64,000 nucleotides of DNA from an uncultured Dialister sp. (GCA_900541485.1 UQJW01000002.1:124001-188000), one strand, 5' to 3'. Shown: positions 26,437-35,994, counted from the stretch's first letter. Notes: generated by a model not told the origin, from the sequence alone. Numbers and translations are program-made.

Positions 26437-27276
26437 TTATAAAATTATATTATTTTTTAAAACATCCCAAACTTTAGACAAGCGGACTGCCATCTCTACA
26501 TTATGCACACGGAGAATAGAGCACCCTTTGGTCACGCCCCATAAATCAACCGCTCCCGTCCCTTCATCTCTTTCAGACGCCGGTACTTCCAAAATATCAC
26601 CGATGAAACGCTTCCGGCTCACCCCCAGAAGCCAGGGGTAGGGAAAATAGCTTGTCAGTTCATCAAGACGGCGAAGTACTTCCAGGTTTTGATTACTGTC
26701 TTTCCCAAATCCGATGCCCGGATCCAGAATGATATTTTTTTCTTTAATACCTGCCTGCAATGCCAATTCTACCGTTCTTTCCAGGAATGTTTTCATGGAT
26801 TCTATGATATCACGGTTGTAATGTGTGCCGTCTTGGTTATGCATAAGAACAAGAGGTACATCATAGCCGGAAAAGACTTTTGCCATTTCGCCCTTATCAT
26901 ACTGGAGTCCCCAGATATCATTTCCTATATGAATCCCATGGTTTAAAGCATATTCTGCCGTTTCCCAGTGATATGTATCCAAAGATACAGGGACCGTGCT
27001 TTTTTCTAATACGGCAGGAAGAAATTTCTTCAGCCGGTCTGTTTCTTCCTCTGCCGTCATCGGCTGATGACCGGGTCTTGTTGATTCTGCTCCCACATCA
27101 ATTATGTCTGCTCCCTGCCGGATCATATCAAGAGTGTGCGTAACTGCCGATTCTTCAGTGTTCCACCGGCCTCCGTCGGAAAAGGAATCGGGAGTTACAT
27201 TCAGAACACCCATGATTAAAGTTTTATCACTGACTTGAAGTTCTTTACCGTCCCGCCATTTATAATTACGTTCCAT
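26437..27276 (-). CDS. folP: Dihydropteroate synthase
   Basis: Condenses hydroxymethyl-dihydropterin pyrophosphate with p-aminobenzoate; the target of sulfonamides. 279 residues. MGVLNVTPDSFSDGG and DVGAESTRPG form the pterin and PABA binding loops, and DPGIGFGKD and GVSRKRFIG complete the barrel signatures. AAGGAG precedes the ATG. First gene of the folate group, downstream of an unusual leader region with its own promoter and terminator. Confidence 0.96.
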   Translation of the reverse strand: MERNYKWRDGKELQVSDKTLIMGVLNVTPDSFSDGGRWNTEESAVTHTLDMIRQGADIIDVGAESTRPGHQPMTAEEETDRLKKFLPAVLEKSTVPVSLDTYHWETAEYALNHGIHIGNDIWGLQYDKGEMAKVFSGYDVPLVLMHNQDGTHYNRDIIESMKTFLERTVELALQAGIKEKNIILDPGIGFGKDSNQNLEVLRRLDELTSYFPYPWLLGVSRKRFIGDILEVPASERDEGTGAVDLWGVTKGCSILRVHNVEMAVRLSKVWDVLKNNIIL

Positions 27277-27314
27277 ACGTATCGCTCCTTATTTTCAGTT
27301 ACACCTGTTATGCT

Positions 27315-27320
27315 ATTATA
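27315..27320 (-). promoter_or_regulatory. -10 box just upstream of folP
   Basis: TATAAT on the minus strand, about 40 nt before the folP start and beyond the terminator at 27349. It suggests folP can be transcribed independently of the leader RNA. The -35 is weak. Confidence 0.4.
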
Positions 27321-27338
27321 GTATCACCATTGTTCCGT

Positions 27339-27527
27339 TCAGGGCAACAAAAAAAGCGGCTGACACCGCTTTTCCTGTGCAGAATATCCATTGAGGAGTG
27401 TGGAATTATCTGCGACCGAATTGATAATCAGGGAAATAATCATCAATTTGGCTCTATGAATGGCATTCATAGCCATGGCATTTCCTCCATGTAACTATAT
27501 TATACATAAAAAGTTAAGAAAGCACAA
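27339..27527 (-). ncRNA. Candidate short RNA / leader with mini-ORF upstream of folP
   Basis: A promoter (TTGTGC at 27527-27522, 17-nt spacer, TATAAT at 27504-27499) and the terminator at 27349-27373 bracket a transcript of about 145 nt. It contains a GGAGG site, then a 45-codon frame (ATG at 27476, stop at 27339) whose last codons run through and past the terminator hairpin. The start region can fold into a stem GGCTATGAAT/ATTCATAG. No known RNA family or protein was recognised; it could be a small RNA, a leader-peptide attenuator or a small protein gene. Confidence 0.45.
27349..27373 (-). terminator. Intrinsic terminator upstream of folP
   Basis: AAAAGCGG/CCGCTTTT 8-bp stem with a 6-nt loop and a seven-T tail on the minus strand. 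It ends the short transcript that begins near 27493. Confidence 0.85.
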
Positions 27528-27579
27528 TATCTAAAAATACTAATACAGATGTCTGTTTTTTTGTTTCCGTGAAACCTGC

Positions 27580-28194
27580 CTATTCACGGGTAAAAAGCCG
27601 CTGTAATAAAGAAACGGATCCTGCTGTCGCATCAAGCATTTTTTTTGTTTCTGATAAAATTTCTTTCCAATATATAATATACTCCGGTTTGTGTTCTCCC
27701 GTAAAAAGGTCACGGATCAAATCTTTGTAAATTTCATCGCCCCGCTCTTCAAATGCGTATATTTTACGGCATCGTGCTTCCATTTTCATATAATTCGCAG
27801 ATATATCAGATGTATAATTCACAATTTTTTCGATTTCTTCCAATGCATCGCTGACCAATTCCGTGATTTTTTCAAAATTTTTGGGCGGCTCATCCAAAGG
27901 ACATACGGACAGTCGGATAACCACTTCATTCATCTCGTTTATAATGCTGTATGCTTTAAAAAGAAAAATCTTGACAAAATCAATTTCCGCCGGTTTTTTA
28001 TAAACTTTATAGACTCTTTCAAGCAATGGGATCAAAGAGTTACGCAGCTTCTTTTTGCTGCCGGAAATAATTTCTCTCCCCTCTTCTGCATCCATTTTGC
28101 CGCAGTTCACTTTTTCAAAAGCAGCGCCTGCCTTATTCAGTTCCCCGCAAAAAAGAGACAAGTTATTGAAAAATTTTTCTTCTTTACTGTTCAT
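27580..28194 (-). CDS. DUF47 / PhoU-like protein
   Basis: 204-residue all-helical protein of the DUF47 (PhoU-related) family. The tail CRKIYAFEERGDEIYKDLIRDLF matches the family's ExxGD...LF core. Such proteins usually partner a Pit-type phosphate transporter and bind metal through acidic residues. No pit gene is adjacent here, and the flanking genes are folate and riboflavin genes, so its partner is unknown. It is probably monocistronic. No clear U-tailed terminator was found downstream. Confidence 0.7.
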   Translation of the reverse strand: MNSKEEKFFNNLSLFCGELNKAGAAFEKVNCGKMDAEEGREIISGSKKKLRNSLIPLLERVYKVYKKPAEIDFVKIFLFKAYSIINEMNEVVIRLSVCPLDEPPKNFEKITELVSDALEEIEKIVNYTSDISANYMKMEARCRKIYAFEERGDEIYKDLIRDLFTGEHKPEYIIYWKEILSETKKMLDATAGSVSLLQRLFTRE

Positions 28195-28301
28195 GATAAG
28201 CTCCTCGGATTTTATTTACCTGCATTTACTTATATCATTTTATCACACCGGCAATCTTAAAATACAAAAACCTGCCTTACAGCAGAGCAGATTTCTTGTA
28301 T

Positions 28302-28769
28302 TTATTTTTTTATCTTTTTGAAAAGAGAAGCTAATTCCAATGCATCCAAAGCACATTCAAATCCCTTGTTGCCCGACTTGAGTCCTGCACGGTTCAAGGC
28401 CTGCTCTACCGTATCGGTCGTCAATATTCCGTAAAGCACGGGAATTCCTGCTGAAAGAGATACCTGGGCAATCCCTTTTGTTACTTCGGTAGCTACATGC
28501 TCATAATGATCTGTCTCGCCACGGATGACAGCTCCCAAACAAATGACGGCATCATACTTTCCGCTTTCCGCCATTTTTTTTGCTGTAACAGGTACTTCAA
28601 ATGCACCGGGCACCCAAGCTAAATCCACCGTATCCAGATTTACTCCGTGGCGGGATAACCCGTCTGCCACCCCGTCAATCAATTTGGATGTAATAATTTC
28701 ATTAAACCGGGAAGCTACGATTCCTATCTTAACTTCACTTTCATTATACAAGCCTGAAATAATATTCAT
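28302..28769 (-). CDS. ribH: 6,7-dimethyl-8-ribityllumazine synthase
   Basis: Penultimate enzyme of riboflavin synthesis; joins ribityl-aminouracil to dihydroxybutanone phosphate and forms hollow oligomers. 155 residues. Conserved segments: [37 protein letters not shown] with the catalytic histidine, and [11 protein letters not shown]. Last gene of ribD-ribE-ribBA-ribH, 12 nt after ribBA; a weak hairpin followed by T's lies downstream at about 28255-28290. Confidence 0.96.
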   Translation of the reverse strand: MNIISGLYNESEVKIGIVASRFNEIITSKLIDGVADGLSRHGVNLDTVDLAWVPGAFEVPVTAKKMAESGKYDAVICLGAVIRGETDHYEHVATEVTKGIAQVSLSAGIPVLYGILTTDTVEQALNRAGLKSGNKGFECALDALELASLFKKIKK

Positions 28770-28781
28770 TTTATCCTCCTT

Positions 28782-29990
28782 TTACTTATGCATATGAAGC
28801 ATATGTCCCATTTTATCCTGCTTTGTTTTCAAGTAAAATTCATCTTCCGCTGTAGGGTCCATTTCAATCGGAAGCCGTTCTTCAATAGTAATTCCATATT
28901 CACTGACATCACCGATTTTCTGCGGATTATTCGTCAAAATCCGAATCCGGTTTACCCCGAGATCATGGAGAATCTGGGCACCTGTCATGTATTCCCTGAG
29001 ATCGGCGGCAAAACCAAGCTTCAAATTTGCCTCTACCGTATCATATCCTTCATCCTGTAACTTATATGCTTTGAGCTTATTAATCAATCCTATTCCGCGG
29101 CCTTCCTGACGCAGATAGACCAGCACGCCCCGCCCTTCTTTTGCAATTCTTTTCATAGCTGCATCAAGCTGCTGTCCGCAATCACAACGAAGTGATCCGA
29201 AGCAGTCTCCTGTCAGACACTCCGAATGAATACGGCAAAGTACGGGCTTGCCGTCAGATACATCTCCCATAGCAAGGGCTACATGATGCTCATGATTGAT
29301 TAAATTCACGTATCCATAAATCCGGAATTCTCCATATTTAGTAGGCATTTTGGCTTCTGAAACGCGTTCAATCAGCTTTTCATGCTTTTTGCGGTACTCT
29401 ACCAAGTCACGGACACTTCCGATTTTCAGATTTTTTTCTTTAGCTAAAGCAAACAAACTCTCTCTTCTTGACATGCCTCCGTCAACGTCCATGATTTCAC
29501 AGCAAAGACCGACCGGCTTCAGGCCTGCCAATTTGACAAGATCGACAGTCGCTTCTGTATGCCCTTCTCTTTCAAGAATCCCCCACGGTTTTGCTTTCAG
29601 AGGAAACATATGGCCCGGGCGTTTAAAATCTTCCGGCTTTATGCCATCTTTTACGACCGCCATAGCTGTCATCGAACGGGCTTTTGCAGAAATTCCTGTG
29701 CCGGCATCTTTATAATCAATGGAAGTAAGAAAAGCAGTCTCATTGCTTTCTGTATTTTGTCGCACCATAGGAGCGAGAAATAAACGTTCTGCCACTTCTG
29801 CCGCCATAGGCATACAAATCAGTCCCCTCGCTTCTGATGCCATGCGGTTGATATTTTCCGGTGTGGCAAATTCGGCGGCACATATATAATCCCCCTCATT
29901 TTCTCGTGATTCAGGATCTTGCATAATGACGATATGCCCTTTTTTTACCTCCTCAATCACTTCTTCAATCGGATCAAATTTACACTCCAT
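28782..29990 (-). CDS. ribBA: Bifunctional DHBP synthase / GTP cyclohydrolase II
   Basis: Supplies both riboflavin precursors. The N-terminal DHBP synthase domain (about 1-200, [16 protein letters not shown]) converts ribulose-5-phosphate; the C-terminal GTP cyclohydrolase II domain has the zinc cysteines in [18 protein letters not shown] and the RQEGRGIGL motif. 402 residues. The ATG at 29990 with GGAGG 5 nt upstream is preferred over one at 30005. It overlaps the end of ribE by 11 nt, so translation is likely coupled. Confidence 0.96.
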   Translation of the reverse strand: MECKFDPIEEVIEEVKKGHIVIMQDPESRENEGDYICAAEFATPENINRMASEARGLICMPMAAEVAERLFLAPMVRQNTESNETAFLTSIDYKDAGTGISAKARSMTAMAVVKDGIKPEDFKRPGHMFPLKAKPWGILEREGHTEATVDLVKLAGLKPVGLCCEIMDVDGGMSRRESLFALAKEKNLKIGSVRDLVEYRKKHEKLIERVSEAKMPTKYGEFRIYGYVNLINHEHHVALAMGDVSDGKPVLCRIHSECLTGDCFGSLRCDCGQQLDAAMKRIAKEGRGVLVYLRQEGRGIGLINKLKAYKLQDEGYDTVEANLKLGFAADLREYMTGAQILHDLGVNRIRILTNNPQKIGDVSEYGITIEERLPIEMDPTAEDEFYLKTKQDKMGHMLHMHK

Positions 29991-30633
29991 AGTTTCCTCC
30001 CACATGCAATGATTTTAATTTTTCTATAGTCAAACCTTTTTCAGTTTTTTCTTTTACAAATTGCTCTATATATTTTCCTAAATAATCATATTCCAGATTG
30101 ACCGGATCTCCCGGCTTTTTAGAAAGCAGGCCTGTCATTTTTCCCGTATGGGGAATCAATGAAACAGTAAAGGCTCCTTCTTTTTTCCCGGCTACGGTCA
30201 GACTCACTCCATCAACGGTAACAGAACCTTTTTCCAGGATATATTTTGCACCCCGGGAATCAACAGCTATACTTATATTCCGGGCATTTCCTTCCCTTGT
30301 AACAGAAAGAATCTTACCTGCAGCGTCCACGTGACCGAGCACGATATGACCACCCAGGCGGTCACAAAGGCGCAGTGCTCTCTCCAGATTTACCGGTGTC
30401 CCTGCCTTAAAAAGAGAAAATGCCGTCCTTCGCATTGTCTCCGGTGTCACATCACAACAAAATGAAGTGTCTGTTAATTGCGTTACCGTCAGACAGGCCC
30501 CGTTAACCGCTATGCTGTCACCTTGAGCGGTTCCTTCCAATACCTTTTTGCATCTGATAGTCAGCGTACAGGACTGCGATGAATGAATAATTTTCTCAAC
30601 AGTCCCTACCTCTTCTACAATACCTGTAAACAT
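29980..30633 (-). CDS. ribE: Riboflavin synthase, alpha subunit
   Basis: Dismutates two lumazines into riboflavin. 217 residues made of two similar barrels: [14 protein letters not shown] opens the first, and [14 protein letters not shown] with the second GVSLTV segment follows. The start at 30633 gives the canonical MFTGIVEE N-terminus; the longer open frame upstream has none of the family's residues. It sits between ribD and ribBA. Confidence 0.95.
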   Translation of the reverse strand: MFTGIVEEVGTVEKIIHSSQSCTLTIRCKKVLEGTAQGDSIAVNGACLTVTQLTDTSFCCDVTPETMRRTAFSLFKAGTPVNLERALRLCDRLGGHIVLGHVDAAGKILSVTREGNARNISIAVDSRGAKYILEKGSVTVDGVSLTVAGKKEGAFTVSLIPHTGKMTGLLSKKPGDPVNLEYDYLGKYIEQFVKEKTEKGLTIEKLKSLHVGGNYGV

Positions 30634-30771
30634 CTTATCCGTTTCCTTTTTTCCCTGCCTCCGGCAGCTCTTTTGTACCCTTCTCTCCGGGTACATAATC
30701 CGAGCTGTCATTTTCGTTATTTCCTGTATCATCAGGAATTATTTTTTCGTTCTCTTTGGCAAGTTCAGATT

Positions 30772-31881
30772 TTACTGATTTTCTTGTTTATTTACGTAAG
30801 CTTCCACAACCAAGTCCTCTCCGGACCTTTCTGTACGGATATTTTCCAAAGAAACAGCTTCGGAAACCACATCTGCTCCTATTCCTCCGACAGCTCCGGG
30901 AGCTTCAGCGCCTCCAATCAATAAAGGAGCCAGGTAGAAACGGATTTTATCTATAATGCCGGCCTCAAAAGCGGCAGCTGCCGTTTCCGCTCCGCCTTCA
31001 AGCAATATACTGTCTATCCCTTTCACGGCTAGTCCTGTCATGGCTGCTTCCAAATCTACTTTTCCCGGTTCATCACTGTCTGCACAGATAATTTCCACAC
31101 CTGCTTCTTCAAAATCTTTTACTTTATCCGAATCAGCTTTTGTCGTTGTCAGCACGATGACACGGCCGGGATTTTGAAATACCTTGGCCTCAAGAGGACA
31201 GGATAAACAACCATCCACAATAATTCTTACAGGATCCGACAGCCCTTCCGTCCTTGCCGTAAGCAACGGATTATCTTTCTTGATGGTTCCTGCCCCTGCC
31301 ATAATAGCCGAATAAATACCACGAAGTGCATGAGTTTCTTCTCTTGATTCCTTTGATGAAATCCACTGGGAGGCACCTGTGTGGCAAGCTGTTTTTCCAT
31401 CGAGAGATAATGCCGCTTTATACAGTACAAACGGTTTCTTCCGGGTAATGAACTTTACAAATATTTCATTCAGCTGCTGTGCTTCTTTTTCCAAAACACC
31501 GGTCGTTACAAAGATTCCTGCATCACGAAGAGCACGAATTCCTTTACCTGATACCAACGGATTCGGATCTGTCATGGCAATAACGACACGCTCAACGTCT
31601 TTGGAAATAATCAAATCGGTACATGGCGGTGTTTTCCCGTAATGACAACAAGGCTCGAGTGTCACATAGAGTGTTGCTCCCGCTGTGTCTTCTTTACAAT
31701 CGGCAAAAGCATTCACTTCCGCGTGAGCATCTCCAAATTGTTTATGCCAGCCTTCTCCTATAATGATTCCGTCTTTTACAAGGACAGCACCCACTAAAGG
31801 ATTCGGTCTGGTATGTCCTGCCCCCAGTGCTGCCAATTCAAGAGCCCGGGCCATAAATCTCCGGTCATCATCCATGCGCAT
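30772..31881 (-). CDS. ribD: Bifunctional pyrimidine deaminase/reductase
   Basis: Carries out steps two and three of riboflavin synthesis. The N-terminal deaminase has the zinc site HAEVNAF and PCCHYGKTPPC; the C-terminal reductase uses NADPH and shows VRIIVDGCLSCP. 369 residues. The ATG at 31881 is used because GGGAGG lies 7 nt upstream. That site is also one arm of the riboswitch terminator hairpin, so the same structure controls both transcription and translation. First gene of the rib operon. Confidence 0.95.
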   Translation of the reverse strand: MRMDDDRRFMARALELAALGAGHTRPNPLVGAVLVKDGIIIGEGWHKQFGDAHAEVNAFADCKEDTAGATLYVTLEPCCHYGKTPPCTDLIISKDVERVVIAMTDPNPLVSGKGIRALRDAGIFVTTGVLEKEAQQLNEIFVKFITRKKPFVLYKAALSLDGKTACHTGASQWISSKESREETHALRGIYSAIMAGAGTIKKDNPLLTARTEGLSDPVRIIVDGCLSCPLEAKVFQNPGRVIVLTTTKADSDKVKDFEEAGVEIICADSDEPGKVDLEAAMTGLAVKGIDSILLEGGAETAAAAFEAGIIDKIRFYLAPLLIGGAEAPGAVGGIGADVVSEAVSLENIRTERSGEDLVVEAYVNKQENQ

Positions 31882-31908
31882 AAAAAAACCTCCCTTCTTC
31901 AGGGAGGT
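31882..31908 (-). terminator. FMN riboswitch expression platform (terminator / SD sequestor)
   Basis: 8-bp perfect stem ACCTCCCT (31908-31901) / AGGGAGGT (31895-31888) plus a seven-T tail. The 3' arm is the ribosome-binding site of ribD. Confidence 0.85.
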
Positions 31909-31931
31909 AAGAGTCACATGCAAAAAAACGG

Positions 31932-32051
31932 TTCTTCTCTCATCCAGACTTTACTGTCGGCTTTGGATTTTCACCAAAATCAGCCTTGCGGCTCGTGGGC
32001 TTAAGGAAAACCTTTCACCACCGGTCGGGATTTGCACCCTGCCCTGAAGAT
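31932..32051 (-). promoter_or_regulatory. FMN riboswitch (RFN element)
   Basis: The minus strand carries the conserved RFN blocks in order: ATCTTCAGGGCAGGG, CCCGACCGG, GAAGCCC-type AAGCCCACGAGCC, GGTGAAAATCC, AAAGCCGACAGT and AGTCTGGATGAGAGAAGA. This is a full FMN aptamer. It precedes the terminator-type platform of ribD and would switch the rib operon off when FMN is abundant. Confidence 0.97.
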
Positions 32052-32070
32052 ATACCTGATTGACTTATTC

Positions 32071-32098
32071 AGTATAGCAAATCGTGAAATAAAGTCAA
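32071..32098 (-). promoter_or_regulatory. Promoter of the riboflavin operon
   Basis: Minus-strand TTGACT (32098-32093), a 16-nt spacer and TATACT (32076-32071), about 20 nt upstream of the FMN aptamer. Confidence 0.75.
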
Positions 32099-32123
32099 TA
32101 AAATTATATGTTGAACGTGTTAC

Positions 32124-32789
32124 TCAGAAAAGACTTGTTACCCGCTCAAGAACCTCGGAAGAAATCTCTTCCACACTTCTCATACATTCTCCGGAAACGC
32201 AAGAAATACGCGTCCATCCGTATTTATCACATAAAGCCTGATAGGCGGAATAACACCTTTCCAAATATTCCAAATGCTGTTCGTGAATATCCATTGAACC
32301 GCCCTGCTTTGCTCGTTCAATAACCAATTGTTTTGAAACGGTCAGCGGTACGTCCAACAATATCACTATATCGGGACGCGGCAATTTCAATTTCTTATAT
32401 TCCGTATCATCAAGCCAATTTAAAAACTTTTCCCGTTTTTCTTTTTCTTCATACTTTGTCATCTGGTGGACCATATTGCTCGTCGTGTACCGGTCGGCAA
32501 TAACAATTCCGCCCTCCTCATAAAATGATTTCCAGCAGGTGCGGTAAGAAGCAAACCTGTCCAAAGCATAAAATAAAGAAGCGGCATAGGGATTGACATC
32601 ATCAGGATTTGCACCGAAATCACCGTGTAAATACATTTTTACCAAAGCAGATGACGGACTCTCATAATCAGGAAAAGATACATGCATAACTTTTTTTCCT
32701 GCCCGTTCAAGTTTTTCTTTTAAAATATTAGACTGCGTTGCTTTTCCGCTTCCGTCTATCCCCTCAAGAACAATCAATTTCCCGTTCAT
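32124..32789 (-). CDS. tmk: Thymidylate kinase
   Basis: Phosphorylates dTMP to dTDP. 221 residues with the P-loop GIDGSGKATQ (alanine instead of the usual second threonine, as in a clostridial-type branch), the FPDYESPSS substrate loop and ADRYTTSN in place of the DRY/H motif. AAGGAG lies upstream of the ATG. It is transcribed on the minus strand and separated from pth by a terminator. Confidence 0.9.
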   Translation of the reverse strand: MNGKLIVLEGIDGSGKATQSNILKEKLERAGKKVMHVSFPDYESPSSALVKMYLHGDFGANPDDVNPYAASLFYALDRFASYRTCWKSFYEEGGIVIADRYTTSNMVHQMTKYEEKEKREKFLNWLDDTEYKKLKLPRPDIVILLDVPLTVSKQLVIERAKQGGSMDIHEQHLEYLERCYSAYQALCDKYGWTRISCVSGECMRSVEEISSEVLERVTSLF

Positions 32790-32854
32790 TGTATGATTCT
32801 CCTTCAGAATTTCTTTTTGCTGTTTTTTATTTTATCATCAATCATAATATTCCA

Positions 32855-32878
32855 CAAAAAAAGAGCTTCTCAGCTCTT
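32855..32878 (-). terminator. Terminator overlapping the pth stop codon
   Basis: AAGAGC (32878-32873) / GCTCTT (32866-32861) stem with a 6-nt loop and a T run on the minus strand; the loop contains the pth stop codon. Confidence 0.8.
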
Positions 32879-33448
32879 CTTTTCTTTTTTGGGATTGAAC
32901 AGATTCATTGCCCGGTCAACAGTCGTCTCAAGCGCACATTCAATTGAATCAGCCGTATGTTTTTTTGCCGCTTCAACCAACGCTACATCTTCTCCATAGG
33001 GACGGCTGAGCACATGCTCAATAACCGTATGCCCGTCCCTCGGATGGCCTACGCCGATACGGAAACGGACAAATTCTTCCGTATGAAGGCAGGAAATCAG
33101 GGACTTGATTCCATTATGGCCTCCTGCTGATCCTTTTTTCCTGATTCTCGTTTTTCCGGGAGGCAAATCTAAATCATCACAAATGATATAAATATCATCG
33201 GTATCAATTTTATAATACTTGGCAATAGCACTTACCGCATCACCGCTTAAGTTCATATAGGTCAAAGGTTTTACCAACCATATTTTTTCTCCAAACTTAA
33301 CTCCCGATGCAATTTCCGCCTGCATTTCCGTTTTCCAGTTTTGCATAGACCAGCGATGTGCCAACTCATCAATGACATCAAAGCCCATATTGTGCCTAGT
33401 ATGTTCATATTTTTCGCCCGGGTTGCCCAGACCTGCAATCAGTTTCAT
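32870..33448 (-). CDS. pth: Peptidyl-tRNA hydrolase
   Basis: Recycles tRNA from prematurely released peptidyl-tRNA. 192 residues, full length, with LIAGLGNPGEKYEHTRHNMG (catalytic histidine in TRHN), the KPLTYMNLSG segment, and GSAGGHNGIKSL. The start codon overlaps the prs stop (ATGA), so the two are read as a coupled pair, an arrangement common in Firmicutes. Confidence 0.96.
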   Translation of the reverse strand: MKLIAGLGNPGEKYEHTRHNMGFDVIDELAHRWSMQNWKTEMQAEIASGVKFGEKIWLVKPLTYMNLSGDAVSAIAKYYKIDTDDIYIICDDLDLPPGKTRIRKKGSAGGHNGIKSLISCLHTEEFVRFRIGVGHPRDGHTVIEHVLSRPYGEDVALVEAAKKHTADSIECALETTVDRAMNLFNPKKEKKS

Positions 33449-34398
33449 TTATCGAACAAGGCACTTACGGAAGCATCATGGAAAATGCGGATAATAGCCT
33501 CTCCTAAAAGTGGTGCTACTGACAGTACTGTTAATTTATCCTGTAACTTTTCCTTTCCAATCGGCAGTGAATTTGTTACAACCAATTCTTTGATATTTGA
33601 GTTTTTGATACGCTCTGTCGCAGGATCGGTCAGTACAGGATGGCAAACGGCTGCATAAACTCCGATAGCACCTGCATTTTCTAATGCTTTAGCCCCTTCG
33701 CAAAGTGAACCGGCTGTATCAACGATATCATCTACGATAAAACAGTTTCTTCCTTTCACATCGCCGATAATATTCATTACCTTCGCCACTCCCGGTTCAG
33801 GACGACGTTTCTCAATAATTGCAATCGGTGCTCCTACGCGGTCTGCCAAATCTCTTGCCCTGTTGACACCGCCCAAATCGGGAGAAACGACTGTCAGATT
33901 TTCCAGTTTTTTAGACTTTACATAATCGGCCAACAAGGCAGCTGATGCCAAGTGGTCTACAGGGACATTAAAGAAGCCCTGGATTTGTCCTGCATGAAGA
34001 TCCATGGTTACAACTCGTGTTACTCCTGCAGCAGAAAGGAGATCTGCTACCAGTTTTGAGCTGATCGGTTCTCTTCCTCTGGTTTTCCGGTCCTGTCTTG
34101 CATATCCGTAATAAGGCACTACAACTGTAATATGACGGGCTGATGCTCTTTTAAGTGCATCAACCATAATGAGCATCTCCATAAGATTATCATTGACAGG
34201 TGCTCCGGTCGGTTGGATGATGAAGCAATCTTTACCGCGGACGCTTTCATTAATCATCACCTGGATTTCCCCATTATTAAACCTGCCACACAAAGATTTT
34301 CCTAACGGAACTCCGATGTAATCTGAAATTTCTTTTGCCAGTGCCGGATGTGCCGTCCCTGTAAAAATTTTCAGCTTAGACGTACCTTCCATATCCAT
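33445..34398 (-). CDS. prs: Ribose-phosphate pyrophosphokinase
   Basis: Makes PRPP from ribose-5-phosphate and ATP for nucleotide, NAD, His and Trp synthesis. 317 residues, class I. The flexible loop region PYYGYARQDRKTRGREPIS and the PRPP-binding loop CFIVDDIVDTAGS are intact. AAAGGAG precedes the ATG. It follows glmU on the same strand, the usual Firmicute glmU-prs order, and is coupled to pth. Confidence 0.97.
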   Translation of the reverse strand: MDMEGTSKLKIFTGTAHPALAKEISDYIGVPLGKSLCGRFNNGEIQVMINESVRGKDCFIIQPTGAPVNDNLMEMLIMVDALKRASARHITVVVPYYGYARQDRKTRGREPISSKLVADLLSAAGVTRVVTMDLHAGQIQGFFNVPVDHLASAALLADYVKSKKLENLTVVSPDLGGVNRARDLADRVGAPIAIIEKRRPEPGVAKVMNIIGDVKGRNCFIVDDIVDTAGSLCEGAKALENAGAIGVYAAVCHPVLTDPATERIKNSNIKELVVTNSLPIGKEKLQDKLTVLSVAPLLGEAIIRIFHDASVSALFDK

Positions 34399-34534
34399 TT
34401 ATGATGCTCTCCTTTTCTTCCCGTTTGGGACTATGATGAAAAACTCCCCCATACCTGTCATGCATGGTATTTCTTTTTATTATATACCCTTTTACGGGTG
34501 TATTACCAGTTCGGTTTATAAACAGTCGTTACCG

Positions 34535-35914
34535 TTACTCTTTGTAGGTATCTTCTTTAACCCAGTTTTCAATATTTGTCTGTTTCGCTCTTCCTATCGC
34601 CAGAGCTTTGGCAGGAACATTTTTCGTGATTGTAGAACCTGCTGCCGTAAATGCTCTTTCCCCAATCTGTACAGGTGCTACCAGATTCGTATTGCATCCT
34701 ATAAAAGCATGGTCTTCAATAACACATCTGTGCTTATCTTTACCATCGAAATTGACAGTCACCGTTCCGCATCCGAAATTTACATTCTTTCCTAAATCCG
34801 AATCACCGCAATAGATAAGGTGCGGCAATTTTGTACCGTCATCAACAACTGAGTTTTTAACTTCTACAAAATTTCCGATTTTTACGTAATCATGAATATC
34901 CGTATCAGGCCGTAAATGAACAAACGGACCGATTTCATTATTATTTCCCAGTTTACATTCATGAGCATAAACACGGTTCAGGTGATTTCCATCTCCGCAA
35001 ATGACATCTGACATCTGTGTATCGGGCCCGATTACACAATTTTGTCCGATTAACGTTTTCCCTTGCAAAACGCATCCGGGATATAGAATCGTATCGCTGC
35101 CGATTTGTACATCCTGATCAATATATGTATGTTCCGGATCAATAATTGTTATCCCTGCTTCCATCAGTTCTTCAGCTTTACGGCAACGGAGCACTTTATC
35201 AGCCCGGGCCAGCTGGATTCTTGAATTAACTCCCATGGTCTCTTCTGCATCGGCAGCCTCTACAGGAATTACTTTTTTACCGTTTTTGATTAATATTTCA
35301 AAAACATCGGTCAAGTAATATTCTCCTTGTGCATTTTTATTATCTACCAAACTCAGAGCTGCCAATAATTCTTTGATTTTAAATACATACGTTCCCGTAT
35401 TAATTTCATGTACGGATAACTGTTCTTCCGTTCCGTCTTTTTGCTCCACAATAGACATCATATTGCCTTGTCCGTCACGGATAATACGGCCGTAGCCAAA
35501 AGGATTTTCCAATACCGCCGTCAGGACAGTTGCAGCGGCATCATTATTTTCACAAGTTTCCGTCAATTGCCGTATCGTAGATTCTCTGAGAAGAGGTGTG
35601 TCCCCACAGACCACCAGTACATAGCCATCCAACTCCTTCTCAAATTCCGGCACGGCCTGCATGACGGCATGTGCCGTTCCCAATTGCTCTTCCTGATGAA
35701 CAAAAATGACATCTTGCTCTGCCAGACATTCTCTTACATATTTTTCTTTAAACCCGGTAATAGCAATGCATTTTTTATATCCCGCTGCTTTGATGACACG
35801 AACAACCTGTTTTACCATCGGAACCCCGCATACCTTATGCAGGACCTTGGGCAAAGCAGATTTCATTCTTGTCCCTTGCCCTGCAGCCAAAATCACCGCT
35901 ACCAAACTTTTCAT
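34535..35914 (-). CDS. glmU: Bifunctional UDP-GlcNAc pyrophosphorylase / GlcN-1-P acetyltransferase
   Basis: Performs the last two steps of UDP-GlcNAc synthesis for peptidoglycan and LPS. 459 residues: an N-terminal pyrophosphorylase (VILAAGQGTRMKSALPKVLHKV) and a C-terminal left-handed beta-helix acetyltransferase (hexapeptide repeats from about residue 250, with GNFVEVKNS and the ending IGRAKQTNIENW). Complete. The 136-nt gap to prs holds no clear terminator, so read-through into prs-pth is plausible. Confidence 0.97.
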   Translation of the reverse strand: MKSLVAVILAAGQGTRMKSALPKVLHKVCGVPMVKQVVRVIKAAGYKKCIAITGFKEKYVRECLAEQDVIFVHQEEQLGTAHAVMQAVPEFEKELDGYVLVVCGDTPLLRESTIRQLTETCENNDAAATVLTAVLENPFGYGRIIRDGQGNMMSIVEQKDGTEEQLSVHEINTGTYVFKIKELLAALSLVDNKNAQGEYYLTDVFEILIKNGKKVIPVEAADAEETMGVNSRIQLARADKVLRCRKAEELMEAGITIIDPEHTYIDQDVQIGSDTILYPGCVLQGKTLIGQNCVIGPDTQMSDVICGDGNHLNRVYAHECKLGNNNEIGPFVHLRPDTDIHDYVKIGNFVEVKNSVVDDGTKLPHLIYCGDSDLGKNVNFGCGTVTVNFDGKDKHRCVIEDHAFIGCNTNLVAPVQIGERAFTAAGSTITKNVPAKALAIGRAKQTNIENWVKEDTYKE

Positions 35915-35994
35915 ACTTCCTCCTGAATAAATTATTATCTCGTTTTACTCACCGCATTTATTTTAACAAACAGGATAATGTCCCGCAAGAAAAT

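Noticed and set aside
27540..27580. CCGTGAA/TTCACGG hairpin at the DUF47 gene end as terminator
   Set aside because: The minus strand has A's, not T's, after the stem, so it does not fit an intrinsic terminator.
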